DNA of 64,000 nucleotides from Desulfurivibrio alkaliphilus AHT 2 (lineage in GTDB: Bacteria > Desulfobacterota > Desulfobulbia > Desulfobulbales > Desulfurivibrionaceae): assembly GCF_000092205.1 (NCBI RefSeq), contig NC_014216.1, positions 2,733,742 to 2,797,741 on the forward strand, given 5' to 3'. Under the pieces are notes generated by a model, which worked only from the letters and a program-made list of their open reading frames with translations, had not been told where the DNA came from and did not search any database. This document shows, piece by piece, positions 52,449 to 60,552 of this stretch. The position numbers and the translations under genes are program-made. Numbering within the stretch: the stretch's first letter is position 1; each line of letters begins with the position of its first letter.

Positions 52449-53107
52449 CAGCTTTTTTTCCTGGTTACCGGTTGCTCATCCGGTTGTTCCTGTCCATAAC
52501 GGCGCAGGTAGTCCGCCACCACGCGCTCCGGCTGGTAACCCAGGGCCTGGGCGAACAGGGCCAGGTAGCCCCGAAGGTAAACCCGCACCGGCAGGCGGTA
52601 AAAGTTTTCTTCTTCGATGGCTTCCAGGTAGCGGGTGCCGATATTGGTCATTTCCGCCACGTCCTTGATGGTCAGGTCGCGCTGGATCCGCAGTTGGCGG
52701 AGGACAGCGCCGGTGAATTCCTTAATCTCCGCCGGGGGCGGGGCCAGCTTGTCCGGCAGGTGCGGCCTGGTGTGGTCATCGGCCTGGTCGGTAGCCGGCT
52801 CGTCACTGCCGGTGGCTGCAACAATTTCGTCGGCTTTCTCCCCTTCAGCTTTTTCTGCTTCCGGCCGGGCCAGCAGGATGTCGTATTCTTGCCGGCGGCG
52901 GGGGTCGATCAGGGTCCGGTAGGCGGTATCCAGCTGTTGCCGGACCTGTTGCAGTTCCGTGGCCGAGAGCAAAGAGTAGATGGCGTTGGAGTCGTCGGCA
53001 AAGGTCCGGCGGGCCCGGGCGTAGGCCTGCTCGATCTCCTGGGCGGTGGCCCGGGAGGTTAGTTCGAGCAGTTCGTAGTGATTTAACTCCGCCATTTTTG
53101 GAGACAT
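52436..53107 (-). CDS. J-domain and helix-turn-helix protein
   Basis: 223 residues. An N-terminal DnaJ-like helix bundle (MAELNHYELLELTSRATAQEIEQAY, with a QEYDIL end near 75) lacks a clear HPD motif, so it may not stimulate Hsp70. After an acidic linker comes an RodZ-like HTH_25 domain (about 130-195) with LRIQRDLTIKDVAEMTNIGT and YLEAIEEENFYRLPVRVYLRGYL. Such proteins pair with MinD-like ATPases in related genomes. The ATG at 53107 has AGAGG upstream; ATG 53095 is an alternative. Confidence 0.8.
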   Translation of the reverse strand: MSPKMAELNHYELLELTSRATAQEIEQAYARARRTFADDSNAIYSLLSATELQQVRQQLDTAYRTLIDPRRRQEYDILLARPEAEKAEGEKADEIVAATGSDEPATDQADDHTRPHLPDKLAPPPAEIKEFTGAVLRQLRIQRDLTIKDVAEMTNIGTRYLEAIEEENFYRLPVRVYLRGYLALFAQALGYQPERVVADYLRRYGQEQPDEQPVTRKKSWWRP

Positions 53108-53135
53108 GCTTGCCTCTGTTTGGCCTTTGACCGCT

Positions 53136-54080
53136 TCAGGCGAAAGGGCTTTCCAGTTGCCGGCAAAGCAGCAGGTTCTGCACGATGTGTTCCAGGGAAC
53201 GATGGGGCCGGGAATCGGGGTGTTCCAGGGCCAACGGTCGGCGCCGGCGAATCGATTGCCAGACACAATCATCATACTCAATATAGCCCGGATATTCCAA
53301 GTCGATGCCGAAGTAGAGCTTGGCCGCGCTCCGCATGGAAAAGCCCAGCCGGATATCTTCCCGGGAACGAACCTGGTTGATGATCAGCTTCGGTTTAAAG
53401 GTTTTTATCTCTGCTTCCAGCCGCCGGCCGGCTTCCGGTTCCATGCCCTTGATGCACTGCAACAGATCGTGGGGGGTTTTGAGGCCCAGGGTGTTTTTCT
53501 GGTCTTTGGCGGCCTCTACCACTTCCTTGAGGGCATGATTTTCTACGGTTGCGCGAAATTTGCGGTAAAAAGCGCTCTTGATAAAACGGTAGACATTTTC
53601 AATGGAGGTCGGTTCCGGCAGTACCACCAGCAGGCCGTGATCCGAGAAGAGGAAAAAGTCCAGCACATTGAAAGAAGTGCCGGCTCCCAGGTCCAGAATG
53701 ATGTAATCGGCCTCGATTTTGCCCAGGTGCCGTAGCAGGCGGTCTTTCTGGCCGTGCACCGGGTTGGCGGCATCGAGGAAATCCCGGGCGCCGCTGATAA
53801 TTTGCAGGTTGCTGATGCCGGTGTCGGTGATTACCTCGTTGAGGTTTTCGGTGCGCCGCTTGATAAAGTCGGAAAGGGTTACTTCCGGGGTTTCCAGGCC
53901 CAGGGTGGTGTGTACGTTGGCGCCCCCCAGGTCGGCGTCCACCAGCAGTACTTTTTTGTTGAGCCGGGACAGGATGATCGCAATGTTGCAGGCGATCAGG
54001 CTTTTGCCGATCCCACCTTTGCCGCCGCCGATGGACCAGATCTCCTTTTGCTGCAGAGCGCTTTGGTTGCTGGCTGTCAT
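53136..54080 (-). CDS. MinD/FlhG-like ATPase
   Basis: 314 residues, a ParA/MinD-superfamily ATPase. The deviant Walker A is GGGKGGIGKS (about 18-27), switch I lies near KVLLVDADLGGANVHTTLG, and DYIILDLGAGTSFNVLDFFL holds Walker B. The C-terminal extension of about 80 residues is unlike MinD, and no amphipathic membrane-targeting tail is obvious. It heads a three-gene operon with the J-HTH and HD-GYP genes. A role in polar localisation or flagellar number is an inference. Confidence 0.88.
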   Translation of the reverse strand: MTASNQSALQQKEIWSIGGGKGGIGKSLIACNIAIILSRLNKKVLLVDADLGGANVHTTLGLETPEVTLSDFIKRRTENLNEVITDTGISNLQIISGARDFLDAANPVHGQKDRLLRHLGKIEADYIILDLGAGTSFNVLDFFLFSDHGLLVVLPEPTSIENVYRFIKSAFYRKFRATVENHALKEVVEAAKDQKNTLGLKTPHDLLQCIKGMEPEAGRRLEAEIKTFKPKLIINQVRSREDIRLGFSMRSAAKLYFGIDLEYPGYIEYDDCVWQSIRRRRPLALEHPDSRPHRSLEHIVQNLLLCRQLESPFA

Positions 54081-54118
54081 TTTTCCACCTTGCCCGAACC
54101 TGTGGCACGGATATTCGC

Positions 54119-54165
54119 TTACGGCCCGTTATACCGTTAGGTTAGTACCACTGGTGAACGGTTAC
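54119..54165 (+). repeat. Rep3 dispersed element, copy 2
   Basis: Similar to the element at 1052-1098. It lies in the 220-base region between the divergent MinD operon and the hybrid kinase gene. That region shows no open reading frame, and I saw no strong sigma-70 promoter in it. Confidence 0.5.
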
Positions 54166-54301
54166 AGACCGCACCGGCGACGCTGGTGTTGCCCGGCTTG
54201 ATTGAGGCTGCAAAACAAGATAGCATAAATATACTGGCGTTTCCGGTTAAATTTTAGTGGCTCAAGTTTGCCGTTGCCGACCAATCTGCTTGAGGTGTCA
54301 G

Positions 54302-55903
54302 ATGAAAAACATTCTGGTGGTGGATAATCATCCCCTTATCCGCCGACTGCTCAGCGCCCGCCTGGAAAAACTGGGTTATACCGTGCGCACCGCCGCCGAT
54401 GGCCTGGACGCCCTGGAAACTCTGCGTGAGTTTGTGCCGGAATTGATCATCGTCGACCTGGTGATGCCCAATATCGATGGCGCCAAGCTGTGCCGGATTG
54501 TCCGTTCCCGCCCGCAACTGGCGGGTGTTTGCCTGGTGGTGCTTTCCGCCGTGGTGGCCGAGCAGGGGTTCGAGCTGGCAAGCTGCGGCGCCGATGCCTG
54601 TATCGCCAAGAGCAGTGCCGACCGGATTTTTGCCCATCTTGATATGGTGCTGGCCGACCTTGCCGGCCATGGGCGGATTCTGGAGGAGCATCGGCTGCTG
54701 GGTGGGCAAGAGGTGTTCCGGCGGGAAATCAGCTGGGAACTGCTCTCCCTGCAAAAGCACCATGAGATGGTTTTGCAAAACATCGCCGACGGGGTGCTGG
54801 AACTCAGCCCCAACGGCAAGGTTATTTACGCCAACCCCCGGGCTTTGCTCTTTTTCGACTGCCGGGAGGAAGAGATGCTGGGCCGCAGCCTGCCGGAGGT
54901 CTTGGAGCAGGAGACGGCGGAAATCCTGACCCGGGCGCTGGCCGGCCCGCCCCAAACGCTATGTCTGGCGGAGCCGGTCTACCTGCCCAGCCGGCAGGTG
55001 CAGATGTCACTGCATCCAGTGGAGGACGACGGCCAGTACACTTATGTCGCTTTGCTGCACGATGTCACCGCCGCCCGAGCCGCGGAGCTGGCCCTGCGGC
55101 GCACCTCCGACCATTTGCGGCAGTCGCTGGCCGAGCTGCGCAGCGCCCAGAACGTGCTGGTCCGCCAGGAAAAGCTGGCCTCCATCGGCACCCTGGCCTC
55201 GGGGGTGGCGCACGAGATCTTAAACCCTCTCAACATCATCGGCACCATTGTGCAGGTGATGCAAATGGAGGAGTTGCCGGAAATAATTAGTGAGCAGTTG
55301 GACGAGGTGATGGTGCAGATCAGGCGGGCCACCAAGATTACCAACAGCCTGCGGATGTTTTCGCACCGGGGTAAAGCGGAGATTGAAGAGTTGGATATCC
55401 ACGCTTTGCTTGACAATACCCTGGAGTTGGTGAAGCATAGCCTGGCGGATGATCACATCGAGGTGGAGAAAAAATACACCCCGGGCCTGCCGGCGATTGC
55501 CGCCGACCCGGACCAGCTGGCCCAGGTGTTGCTGAACCTGATCAACAACGCCCGGGATGCCATGCGCGGCCGCCCCACGCGGCGGCTGTCGCTGACCACC
55601 CGGCGGGTGGAACAGGGGGTCGGCCTGACCGTGTCCGATACCGGCTGGGGGATCGCCCCCGAGCATCTGCATAAAATTTTTGATCCTTTTTTTACCACCA
55701 AGGATCCCGGCAGCGGCACCGGCATGGGGTTGGCGGTGGTCTATTCCATCGTTGAAGGGATGGGGGGGATGATCGAGGTTGCTTCCAGGCCGGGCCGGGG
55801 AACCGATTTCTTTATGGTGCTGCCCTTGCCGGAGCAGGGGGTAAAAACCAGGGGGAGGGAAGATGAGCGCGGACAAGGGGAAAATCCTGATCGTCGACGA
55901 TGA
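54302..55903 (+). CDS. Hybrid histidine kinase (REC-PAS-HisKA-HATPase)
   Basis: 533 residues with no membrane helix, so it is cytoplasmic. A receiver domain (1-120) has the phospho-acceptor Asp in [10 protein letters not shown]. The second acidic residue of its metal pair appears as Asn (VVDNHP), which may weaken phosphorylation. A PAS domain (about 158-265) and an H-box at [20 protein letters not shown] (His near 304) precede an HATPase domain with NNARDAM and [20 protein letters not shown]. The next gene, a lone receiver, overlaps it by 41 bases. The start at 54302 begins with MKNILVVDN; the frame is open to 54257. Confidence 0.92.
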   Translation: MKNILVVDNHPLIRRLLSARLEKLGYTVRTAADGLDALETLREFVPELIIVDLVMPNIDGAKLCRIVRSRPQLAGVCLVVLSAVVAEQGFELASCGADACIAKSSADRIFAHLDMVLADLAGHGRILEEHRLLGGQEVFRREISWELLSLQKHHEMVLQNIADGVLELSPNGKVIYANPRALLFFDCREEEMLGRSLPEVLEQETAEILTRALAGPPQTLCLAEPVYLPSRQVQMSLHPVEDDGQYTYVALLHDVTAARAAELALRRTSDHLRQSLAELRSAQNVLVRQEKLASIGTLASGVAHEILNPLNIIGTIVQVMQMEELPEIISEQLDEVMVQIRRATKITNSLRMFSHRGKAEIEELDIHALLDNTLELVKHSLADDHIEVEKKYTPGLPAIAADPDQLAQVLLNLINNARDAMRGRPTRRLSLTTRRVEQGVGLTVSDTGWGIAPEHLHKIFDPFFTTKDPGSGTGMGLAVVYSIVEGMGGMIEVASRPGRGTDFFMVLPLPEQGVKTRGREDERGQGENPDRRR

Positions 55904-56231
55904 ATATGTTTTTTGCAAATCGCTGAAACAGTACCTGGATAAGATCGGGTACCAGGCCGTGGTGGCCACCAGCGGGGAGCACGCCCTTGATCTGGCCCAG
56001 GAAGAGGTGCCGGACCTGATGACCCTGGATATCCGGATGCCGGGGCTTAACGGTTATGAAGTGCTAAGCCGGATCCGCCGGCTGGCCCCGGAGATGCCGG
56101 TGGTGGTGATCACCGCCGTCGACGTGCCGCGGATGGAGGAGATGCTGCAGCACTCCGGTGCCCAAGCGGTGCTGCACAAGCCCGTCAACCTGGAAGAAGT
56201 GAGGCGGGTGCTGGAGCAACTGCTTAACTGA
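55863..56231 (+). CDS. Single-domain response regulator
   Basis: 122 residues, a stand-alone receiver. Acidic pair DDE (in [10 protein letters not shown]), phospho-acceptor Asp in LMTLDIRMPG, Thr in VVITAVD and Lys in VLHKPVN are all present. It is presumably the partner of the overlapping hybrid kinase. No output domain is present, so it may act by protein contact or as a phosphate relay. Confidence 0.94.
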   Translation: MSADKGKILIVDDEYVFCKSLKQYLDKIGYQAVVATSGEHALDLAQEEVPDLMTLDIRMPGLNGYEVLSRIRRLAPEMPVVVITAVDVPRMEEMLQHSGAQAVLHKPVNLEEVRRVLEQLLN

Positions 56232-56263
56232 ACATCAGGAATATTGCGTTGAAGCGTGCATGG

Positions 56264-57280
56264 TTACAGCTTTATGGCGCGGGCCGGGCAGAATTCCCGG
56301 CAGAGGCCGCAGGCGCTGCAGCGCCAGGGGTCGAAGTTGAGTTGTTTAAGCTCGTCGTCACTGCTGATGGCGCCGCTGGGGCACAAGCCGATGCAGGCGC
56401 CGCAGAGATTGCATTCCGGGCTGAAGCTAAGCTCGCTCAGCAGCGCCGCCACCAGCGGCGCGTGGGCGGCGTGCTGTCGCCCTGCTTTTTGCAGTAGCAT
56501 CAGGCGGTCGGGCAGGTGCTTGCTGGCCGCCCACTCCTCTTCCTGGCGCTGTTCCTCCCGCAGGGTGGTCCAGGTTTCGGCCGCGGCATGAAGGGAAACT
56601 TCCTTGAAGGCCCGGAAGAAATCGCGCCGGTCCGGGGGGGCTGACCCGGCCGTGCCGTGGCGCTGCTTTCCTTCCCCTTCCGCCGGTTTTTTGGTTTTGC
56701 TTAAGCCCGGCGGCGGCTCCGCTTCCCGGTGCAAAAGGATCGGCGGCTGGTTGGCCAGACCCTGCCAGTGCTGTTGCAGTTCATCCAGCCTTTGCTGCAG
56801 GACCTCCGGCACCCAGGGCGAGTGGCACTGCCGGCAGGGGTGGAGCAGCAGGATGAGCCCGCCGCCAAGCAGCGCGTAAGCGGCCAGGTGTTCGCGGGAA
56901 AGCCCCCCCAGGCAGGGGAGGATAATTTCGGTGCCGTGCCGCAGAGATTTTTCGCAACAGAGCAGCGCCGGGCCGGGCTCAGCCAACTGGGGGGCCGGAG
57001 TGCGGGCGGTAATTTTAGCCGCCGCCTTGGCCAGGCGGGAATCCCGGCCGCTCAGGGCCCCGGTGGGGCAGGCGGCGGTGCAGACCAGGCAGCCGGTACA
57101 GCGCTCGCTCTCCAGCCGTACTGTGCCTTCGCCCGGGTAAATGGCCTGGGGCGGGCAGGCCCGGGCGCAACGGTCGCAGGCGCTGCGGAGAAAACGGCGG
57201 CGCAGGCAGCGGGCACCGGTAAAGTCCACCGTGGTGCCGGGCCGCGCCATGCGCCGGAGCAGCCGGTCGGCCAGGGTCAT
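56264..57280 (-). CDS. Polyferredoxin-like iron-sulfur protein
   Basis: 338 residues. Two N-terminal 4Fe-4S motifs (CDRCARACPPQAI and CTGCLVCTAACPTGA, about 34-70) and two C-terminal ones (CNLCGACIGLCPSGAI and CSACGLCREFCPARAI, about 290-335) flank a middle domain with cysteines in LLCCEKS, LPCLGG and HPCRQC. The middle domain resembles the cysteine-rich part of hydrogenase/heterodisulfide-associated proteins such as MvhD-like subunits, but this is tentative. The last residues overlap the MOSC gene by four bases. An electron-transfer role linked to molybdenum-enzyme genes is plausible. Confidence 0.82.
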   Translation of the reverse strand: MTLADRLLRRMARPGTTVDFTGARCLRRRFLRSACDRCARACPPQAIYPGEGTVRLESERCTGCLVCTAACPTGALSGRDSRLAKAAAKITARTPAPQLAEPGPALLCCEKSLRHGTEIILPCLGGLSREHLAAYALLGGGLILLLHPCRQCHSPWVPEVLQQRLDELQQHWQGLANQPPILLHREAEPPPGLSKTKKPAEGEGKQRHGTAGSAPPDRRDFFRAFKEVSLHAAAETWTTLREEQRQEEEWAASKHLPDRLMLLQKAGRQHAAHAPLVAALLSELSFSPECNLCGACIGLCPSGAISSDDELKQLNFDPWRCSACGLCREFCPARAIKL

Positions 57281-57756
57281 GGCGCGGTTTTCTCAGGCGC
57301 CCCCTGCGGGCTGCCGGTTCCCGGTCGGACCTCAATGCTCTGACCGGCTTTCACCGTGCCGCCCTTGAGCACCTTGCTGAAAATCCCCTCCCGCGGCATG
57401 ATGCAGTCACCGGTGGCCTTCTTGATGGCGCAGCCGCTGTTGTGGCATTCCTTGCCGATCTGGGTGATCTCCAGCAGTACTTCCCCATTGATCAGCAGCT
57501 GGTCGCCGATCTTCAGCCCCGCCAGGTCGACTCCCCGGGTAACGATGTTTTCGGCAAAAACCCCATGGCCGATCTGGGGCAGCTTGTCTTTCACCCCGTC
57601 GATGCTCTCGCCGGCCAGCAGGGAGACCTGGCGGTGCCAGTCGCCGGCGTGGGCGTCATCGGCAATCCCCCAGTTTTCCTTCAGCTCGACTTGCTCCACC
57701 GGTTTTTTGATGATCCCTTTTTTGGCGCTGATACAAACTGCTTCAACCGTGCCCAT
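57277..57756 (-). CDS. MOSC domain protein
   Basis: 159 residues, a MOSC (molybdenum cofactor sulfurase C-terminal) fold. Blocks are NWGIADDAHAGDWHRQVSLL, FAENIVTRGVDLAGLKIGDQLLI and the conserved cysteine region ECHNSGCAIKKATGDCIMP. Stand-alone MOSC proteins are linked to molybdenum cofactor biosynthesis or sulfur transfer. The ATG at 57756 is chosen because it begins the conserved part; the open frame runs upstream through moaA sequence. It follows moaA by 29 bases. Confidence 0.88.
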   Translation of the reverse strand: MGTVEAVCISAKKGIIKKPVEQVELKENWGIADDAHAGDWHRQVSLLAGESIDGVKDKLPQIGHGVFAENIVTRGVDLAGLKIGDQLLINGEVLLEITQIGKECHNSGCAIKKATGDCIMPREGIFSKVLKGGTVKAGQSIEVRPGTGSPQGAPEKTAP

Positions 57757-57785
57757 AGTTCTATTCCTCGGTAAAAAGTAAACGT

Positions 57786-58808
57786 TCAGCCGCCGATGGT
57801 GGCCATGGAGGCGCAACTTCCCGGCAGGTGGCCTTTTTTTCGTTTTTCCGCGGCGGCAAAGCCGTCGATTTGCCGGCGACCCAGGCAGGACCGAATCAAC
57901 TCGGTAAGCTCCCCGTCGTCGGCCCCGGCGCGCAAGGTTTCTCTCAAGTCCAGCACCCCGTCGTCGTACAGGCAGGTTTTCAGTATTCCCTGCGGGGTGA
58001 TCCTTATTTTGTTGCAGGTGGCGCAAAAACAGCGGGAGTAGCCGCCGATCAGGCCGATGCTGCCCTTGAAGCCGGCCACCTGGAAAACCCGGGCGGTGGA
58101 GCCGGCAAGCGGTGTTTCGGTGAGTGCCGGCAGGTTGTTGCGGAAGTATTGCTCCAGGCGGGCCAGGTTCCAGTTGCCGGCGACGAAGCTGCTGCCGCCG
58201 TCAAAGGGCATGGGCTCGATAAAGCGCACCTGAATGGGGCGTTTTTCCGCCAGTCGGGCCAGCTCCAGCAGCTCATCGGTGTTGATTCCTTCCTGGACCA
58301 CGGCGTTGATTTTCACCGGCATGCCGGCGGCCACAGCCGCTTCGATCACCGCAAAAACCCGGGCAAACAAATCCTGGCCGGTGATGGCGGCGAAACGTTC
58401 CGGTTGCAGGGTGTCCAGGCTGATATTAAGACCTGAAAGCCGGAGTTGGCGCAGTTCCGACAGGTGGGGAGCCAGCAGGGTGGCGTTGGTGGTCAGGGCC
58501 AGTTGCTGCAGCCCTTTGATGTCGCGCAGTTGGCGGAGAAAACCCAGCATACCGTGGCGCACCAAGGGCTCACCCCCGGTAACCCGTACCTTGCTGATCC
58601 CCATGGCCACCAGCAGGCGGCAGATACGCTCCAGTTCTTCATAGCTCAGCAACTCCCGCCGCGGTTCGTTGCAGGGGCCTTTGGGGCGGCAGTAGCGGCA
58701 GTTGAGGTTGCAGCGGTCGGTGACCGCCAGCCGGACATAGTTGACCATCCGGCCATGATTGTCGGTTAAACCGGAAACCGGCTCTACAGGGGCAAGCGGT
58801 TGCGTCAA
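57786..58808 (-). CDS. moaA: GTP 3',8-cyclase MoaA (molybdenum cofactor biosynthesis)
   Basis: About 340 residues from a TTG start. The radical-SAM motif is CNLNCRYC in VTDRCNLNCRYC. The second cluster appears in CFCATCNKIRITPQGILKTC, and the C-terminus ends in ATIGG, the GG tail needed for activity. LTDNHGRMVNYVRLAVTDRC is the normal N-terminal block, so the start must precede it. TTG at 58808 has GGGAG eight bases upstream; an ATG at 58889 would add 27 atypical residues that include hairpin-encoded sequence. Confidence 0.9.
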   Translation of the reverse strand: MTQPLAPVEPVSGLTDNHGRMVNYVRLAVTDRCNLNCRYCRPKGPCNEPRRELLSYEELERICRLLVAMGISKVRVTGGEPLVRHGMLGFLRQLRDIKGLQQLALTTNATLLAPHLSELRQLRLSGLNISLDTLQPERFAAITGQDLFARVFAVIEAAVAAGMPVKINAVVQEGINTDELLELARLAEKRPIQVRFIEPMPFDGGSSFVAGNWNLARLEQYFRNNLPALTETPLAGSTARVFQVAGFKGSIGLIGGYSRCFCATCNKIRITPQGILKTCLYDDGVLDLRETLRAGADDGELTELIRSCLGRRQIDGFAAAEKRKKGHLPGSCASMATIGG

Positions 58809-58821
58809 GATTTCGTCTCCC

Positions 58822-58883
58822 GTGGCGGGGCAAGGGGCAAGACCCCGCCACTTGTGCTTATTATCCCGGCAGCCAGGCTGCCG
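58822..58883 (-). promoter_or_regulatory. Leader hairpins upstream of moaA
   Basis: Two strong stems sit just before the proposed TTG start: GTGGCGGGG with CCCCGCCAC (58822-58830 and 58843-58851) and CGGCAGC with GCTGCCG (58867-58873 and 58877-58883). The nearer stem ends one base from the GGGAG ribosome site. They could control translation, but I do not see the full consensus of the molybdenum-cofactor riboswitch. Confidence 0.5.
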
Positions 58884-58995
58884 TAACATCATATTAATGT
58901 AATGTATTGCATAAAATAAAAAGTACAAGCGGCAGTTTGCCGCCGGCATTTTTTTTGTCGCTTTGCCTGGCGTAAAAATTATGCAAAAAACCGCC

Positions 58996-59025
58996 TTGAC
59001 AGCATTTGTTTATATTGCCTATGCT
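58996..59025 (+). promoter_or_regulatory. Putative sigma-70-type promoter of the cytochrome gene
   Basis: TTGACA (58996-59001), an 18-base spacer and TATGCT (59020-59025). It would give an unusually long leader of about 215 nt before the ATG at 59249. That AT-rich leader shows no gene and has GAGAGGAGA just before the start. Confidence 0.55.
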
Positions 59026-59248
59026 GATCAATGTGGCATGGCCGCATGGCAATTTTTAATTCCTGCCTGCGACAATTTGTCACTTTTCACGGTGAGCTGG
59101 AAGGTGCTAAATGTTCACCAAGTGATACTTAGGTGTGATGTTCTTATTCTTTCAACCAAAACATAAGCAGATCAAGGAGGTGGTGAACAGCAAAAAATGA
59201 CAATTAACAGGGGGTAATATGCATCTAAATCTAGAGAGGAGAAAATCG

Positions 59249-60481
59249 ATGAAGCACTGGATGATTGCTTTGGTCGTAGCCGCCCTTGCCCTGCCGGGCA
59301 TGGCGTTTGCCGGCCAGAAAGCCACCACCATTGATGAGCTGGCGCAGATGTTCGATGCCTCGCGCTGCAAGGCTTGTCATGGTGAAATTTACAGACAGTG
59401 GGAAACTTCCCACCACGCCCGACCGCTGATGGGGGTGCACGGCGGCCTTAAAGATACCCCGCTGGCCATGGCCGGGGCCACTCCCTGGTCGCCGGAGCAC
59501 CCTTCCGAGGCCACCCTGGAAACCTTTCCCTGTTTCAAATGCCACCTGCCCCAGGCCCTGACCCATGCCGAGGATTCGGTGGCGGCGGAGTATGCCCAGG
59601 CGCTGCTGGATCAGGATCGGCGCAAAATCGGTCAGCTTAAAATTACCTGTATCGTCTGTCATAATCACCGGGCGATCATCCACCGCCTGCAGGAAGGCGA
59701 GCCCGAGCCCAACGTGCTCTACGGCACCCGGGATATTCCCAACCATCCCGATCCGGTCTTTACCGAGATCCGCCAGAGCCCGGTGATGAAAGAGCCGCTG
59801 TACTGCGGCCAGTGCCATGGGGTCGGGGTCAACCTGGAGTTTGGCAACCCGGTGCAGTGCGCCACCCTGTACGGCAGCTATCAGCACGCCTACATTCCCG
59901 CCGGCGGCACCCAGAGCTGCCAGGACTGCCACCTCTATCCCAAAAAGGACGGCTTCGCCGATCATCGGATGCTGCCGGACTGGAATGATACCGAGTTGAT
60001 GAGCCAGCGCCTGGCTGAGTCGCTTTCGCTCAACATGCAGGCCATGGGCTATGAGTGGCTGCGGGCCGGCGGCGATCGCCCCAACCGGCTGGTAATCGAA
60101 ACCAAAATCGATTCCAAGGCCGGGCACCGGATTCCCGACGGCTGACCGTCTCACAACCGAGTGGTCCTGGAAGTGACCGCAAAAGATCTGGACGGAAAGC
60201 TGATTGCCAATGATACCCGCCACTACCATCCCCAGGCGACCACCCAGCGGGGGGCCAACGTGATGGTTTACGGCGCGCAATGGAAGGCGAGCTACGTGCG
60301 CGACACCAGCATTCAGCCCTTCCGCACCAAGGAGGAAACCTTCGAGTTCCTGCTGCCGGAAGGCACCCGCTGTGCCGACGTGGAAGTGGAGTTACGCTAC
60401 GAACTGGGTAATCCCAATCAGATTATCCCCATTCATAAACGCACCAAACGGGTAACTCTCGACCGCTGCCCGCCCCTGTAA
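59249..60481 (+). CDS. Five-heme c-type cytochrome with predicted selenocysteine (ExtKL-like)
   Basis: 410 codons if TGA at 60143-60145 is read as selenocysteine (position 299). A signal peptide (1-21, ending GMAFA) precedes five CxxCH heme motifs: CKACH (40), CFKCH (95), CIVCH (134), CGQCH (186) and CQDCH (224). The reading frame continues past the TGA without shift (GHRIPDG, TGA, then PSHNRVVLEV) for 111 residues to TAA at 60479. The sequence is conserved-looking on both sides. A candidate SECIS follows. ExtKL-type cytochromes are linked to extracellular electron transfer; I recall family members with this UGA, but the assignment here is from sequence pattern. Without UGA readthrough the protein would stop at 298. 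Confidence 0.8.
60143..60180 (+). promoter_or_regulatory. Candidate SECIS element after the in-frame UGA
   Basis: The UGA is followed by a possible stem-loop with TCAC (60151-60154) paired to GTGA (60173-60176) and GGTC (60163-60166) in the loop, 17 bases after the UGA. A loop guanine-rich motif at this distance is typical of bacterial SECIS hairpins. The stem is short, so the assignment is tentative. Confidence 0.5.
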
Positions 60482-60483
60482 TT

Positions 60484-60532
60484 GTTAAACGAACGCTGGC
60501 GCCGCATCTTGCGGCACCAGCGTTCGTTTAAC
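60484..60532. repeat. Rep1 miniature hairpin, copy G
   Basis: A 49-bp stem-loop: arms GTTAAACGAACGCTGG and CCAGCGTTCGTTTAAC are perfectly complementary and enclose GCCGCATCTTGCGGC-like core bases that match the inner Rep1 hairpin. It starts two bases after the cytochrome stop and lies between convergent genes. It may stop transcription, though no T-run is obvious. Confidence 0.75.
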
Positions 60533-60552
60533 CGCGCTAGGTTTATTCAACC

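Noticed and set aside
54103-54118. Possible sigma-54 site TGGCACGGATATTCGC in the MinD-kinase gap
   Set aside because: The spacing between GG and GC is eleven bases rather than ten, so it does not fit the strict requirement of sigma-54.
58822-58883. Molybdenum-cofactor riboswitch upstream of moaA
   Set aside because: Only two simple hairpins are visible; the conserved joining sequences of the riboswitch were not found.
60143-60145. Reading the TGA in the cytochrome gene as an ordinary pseudogene stop
   Set aside because: No frameshift occurs, no further stops follow, coding continues for 111 codons in the same frame, and a SECIS-like loop is present. It was kept as selenocysteine at moderate confidence instead.
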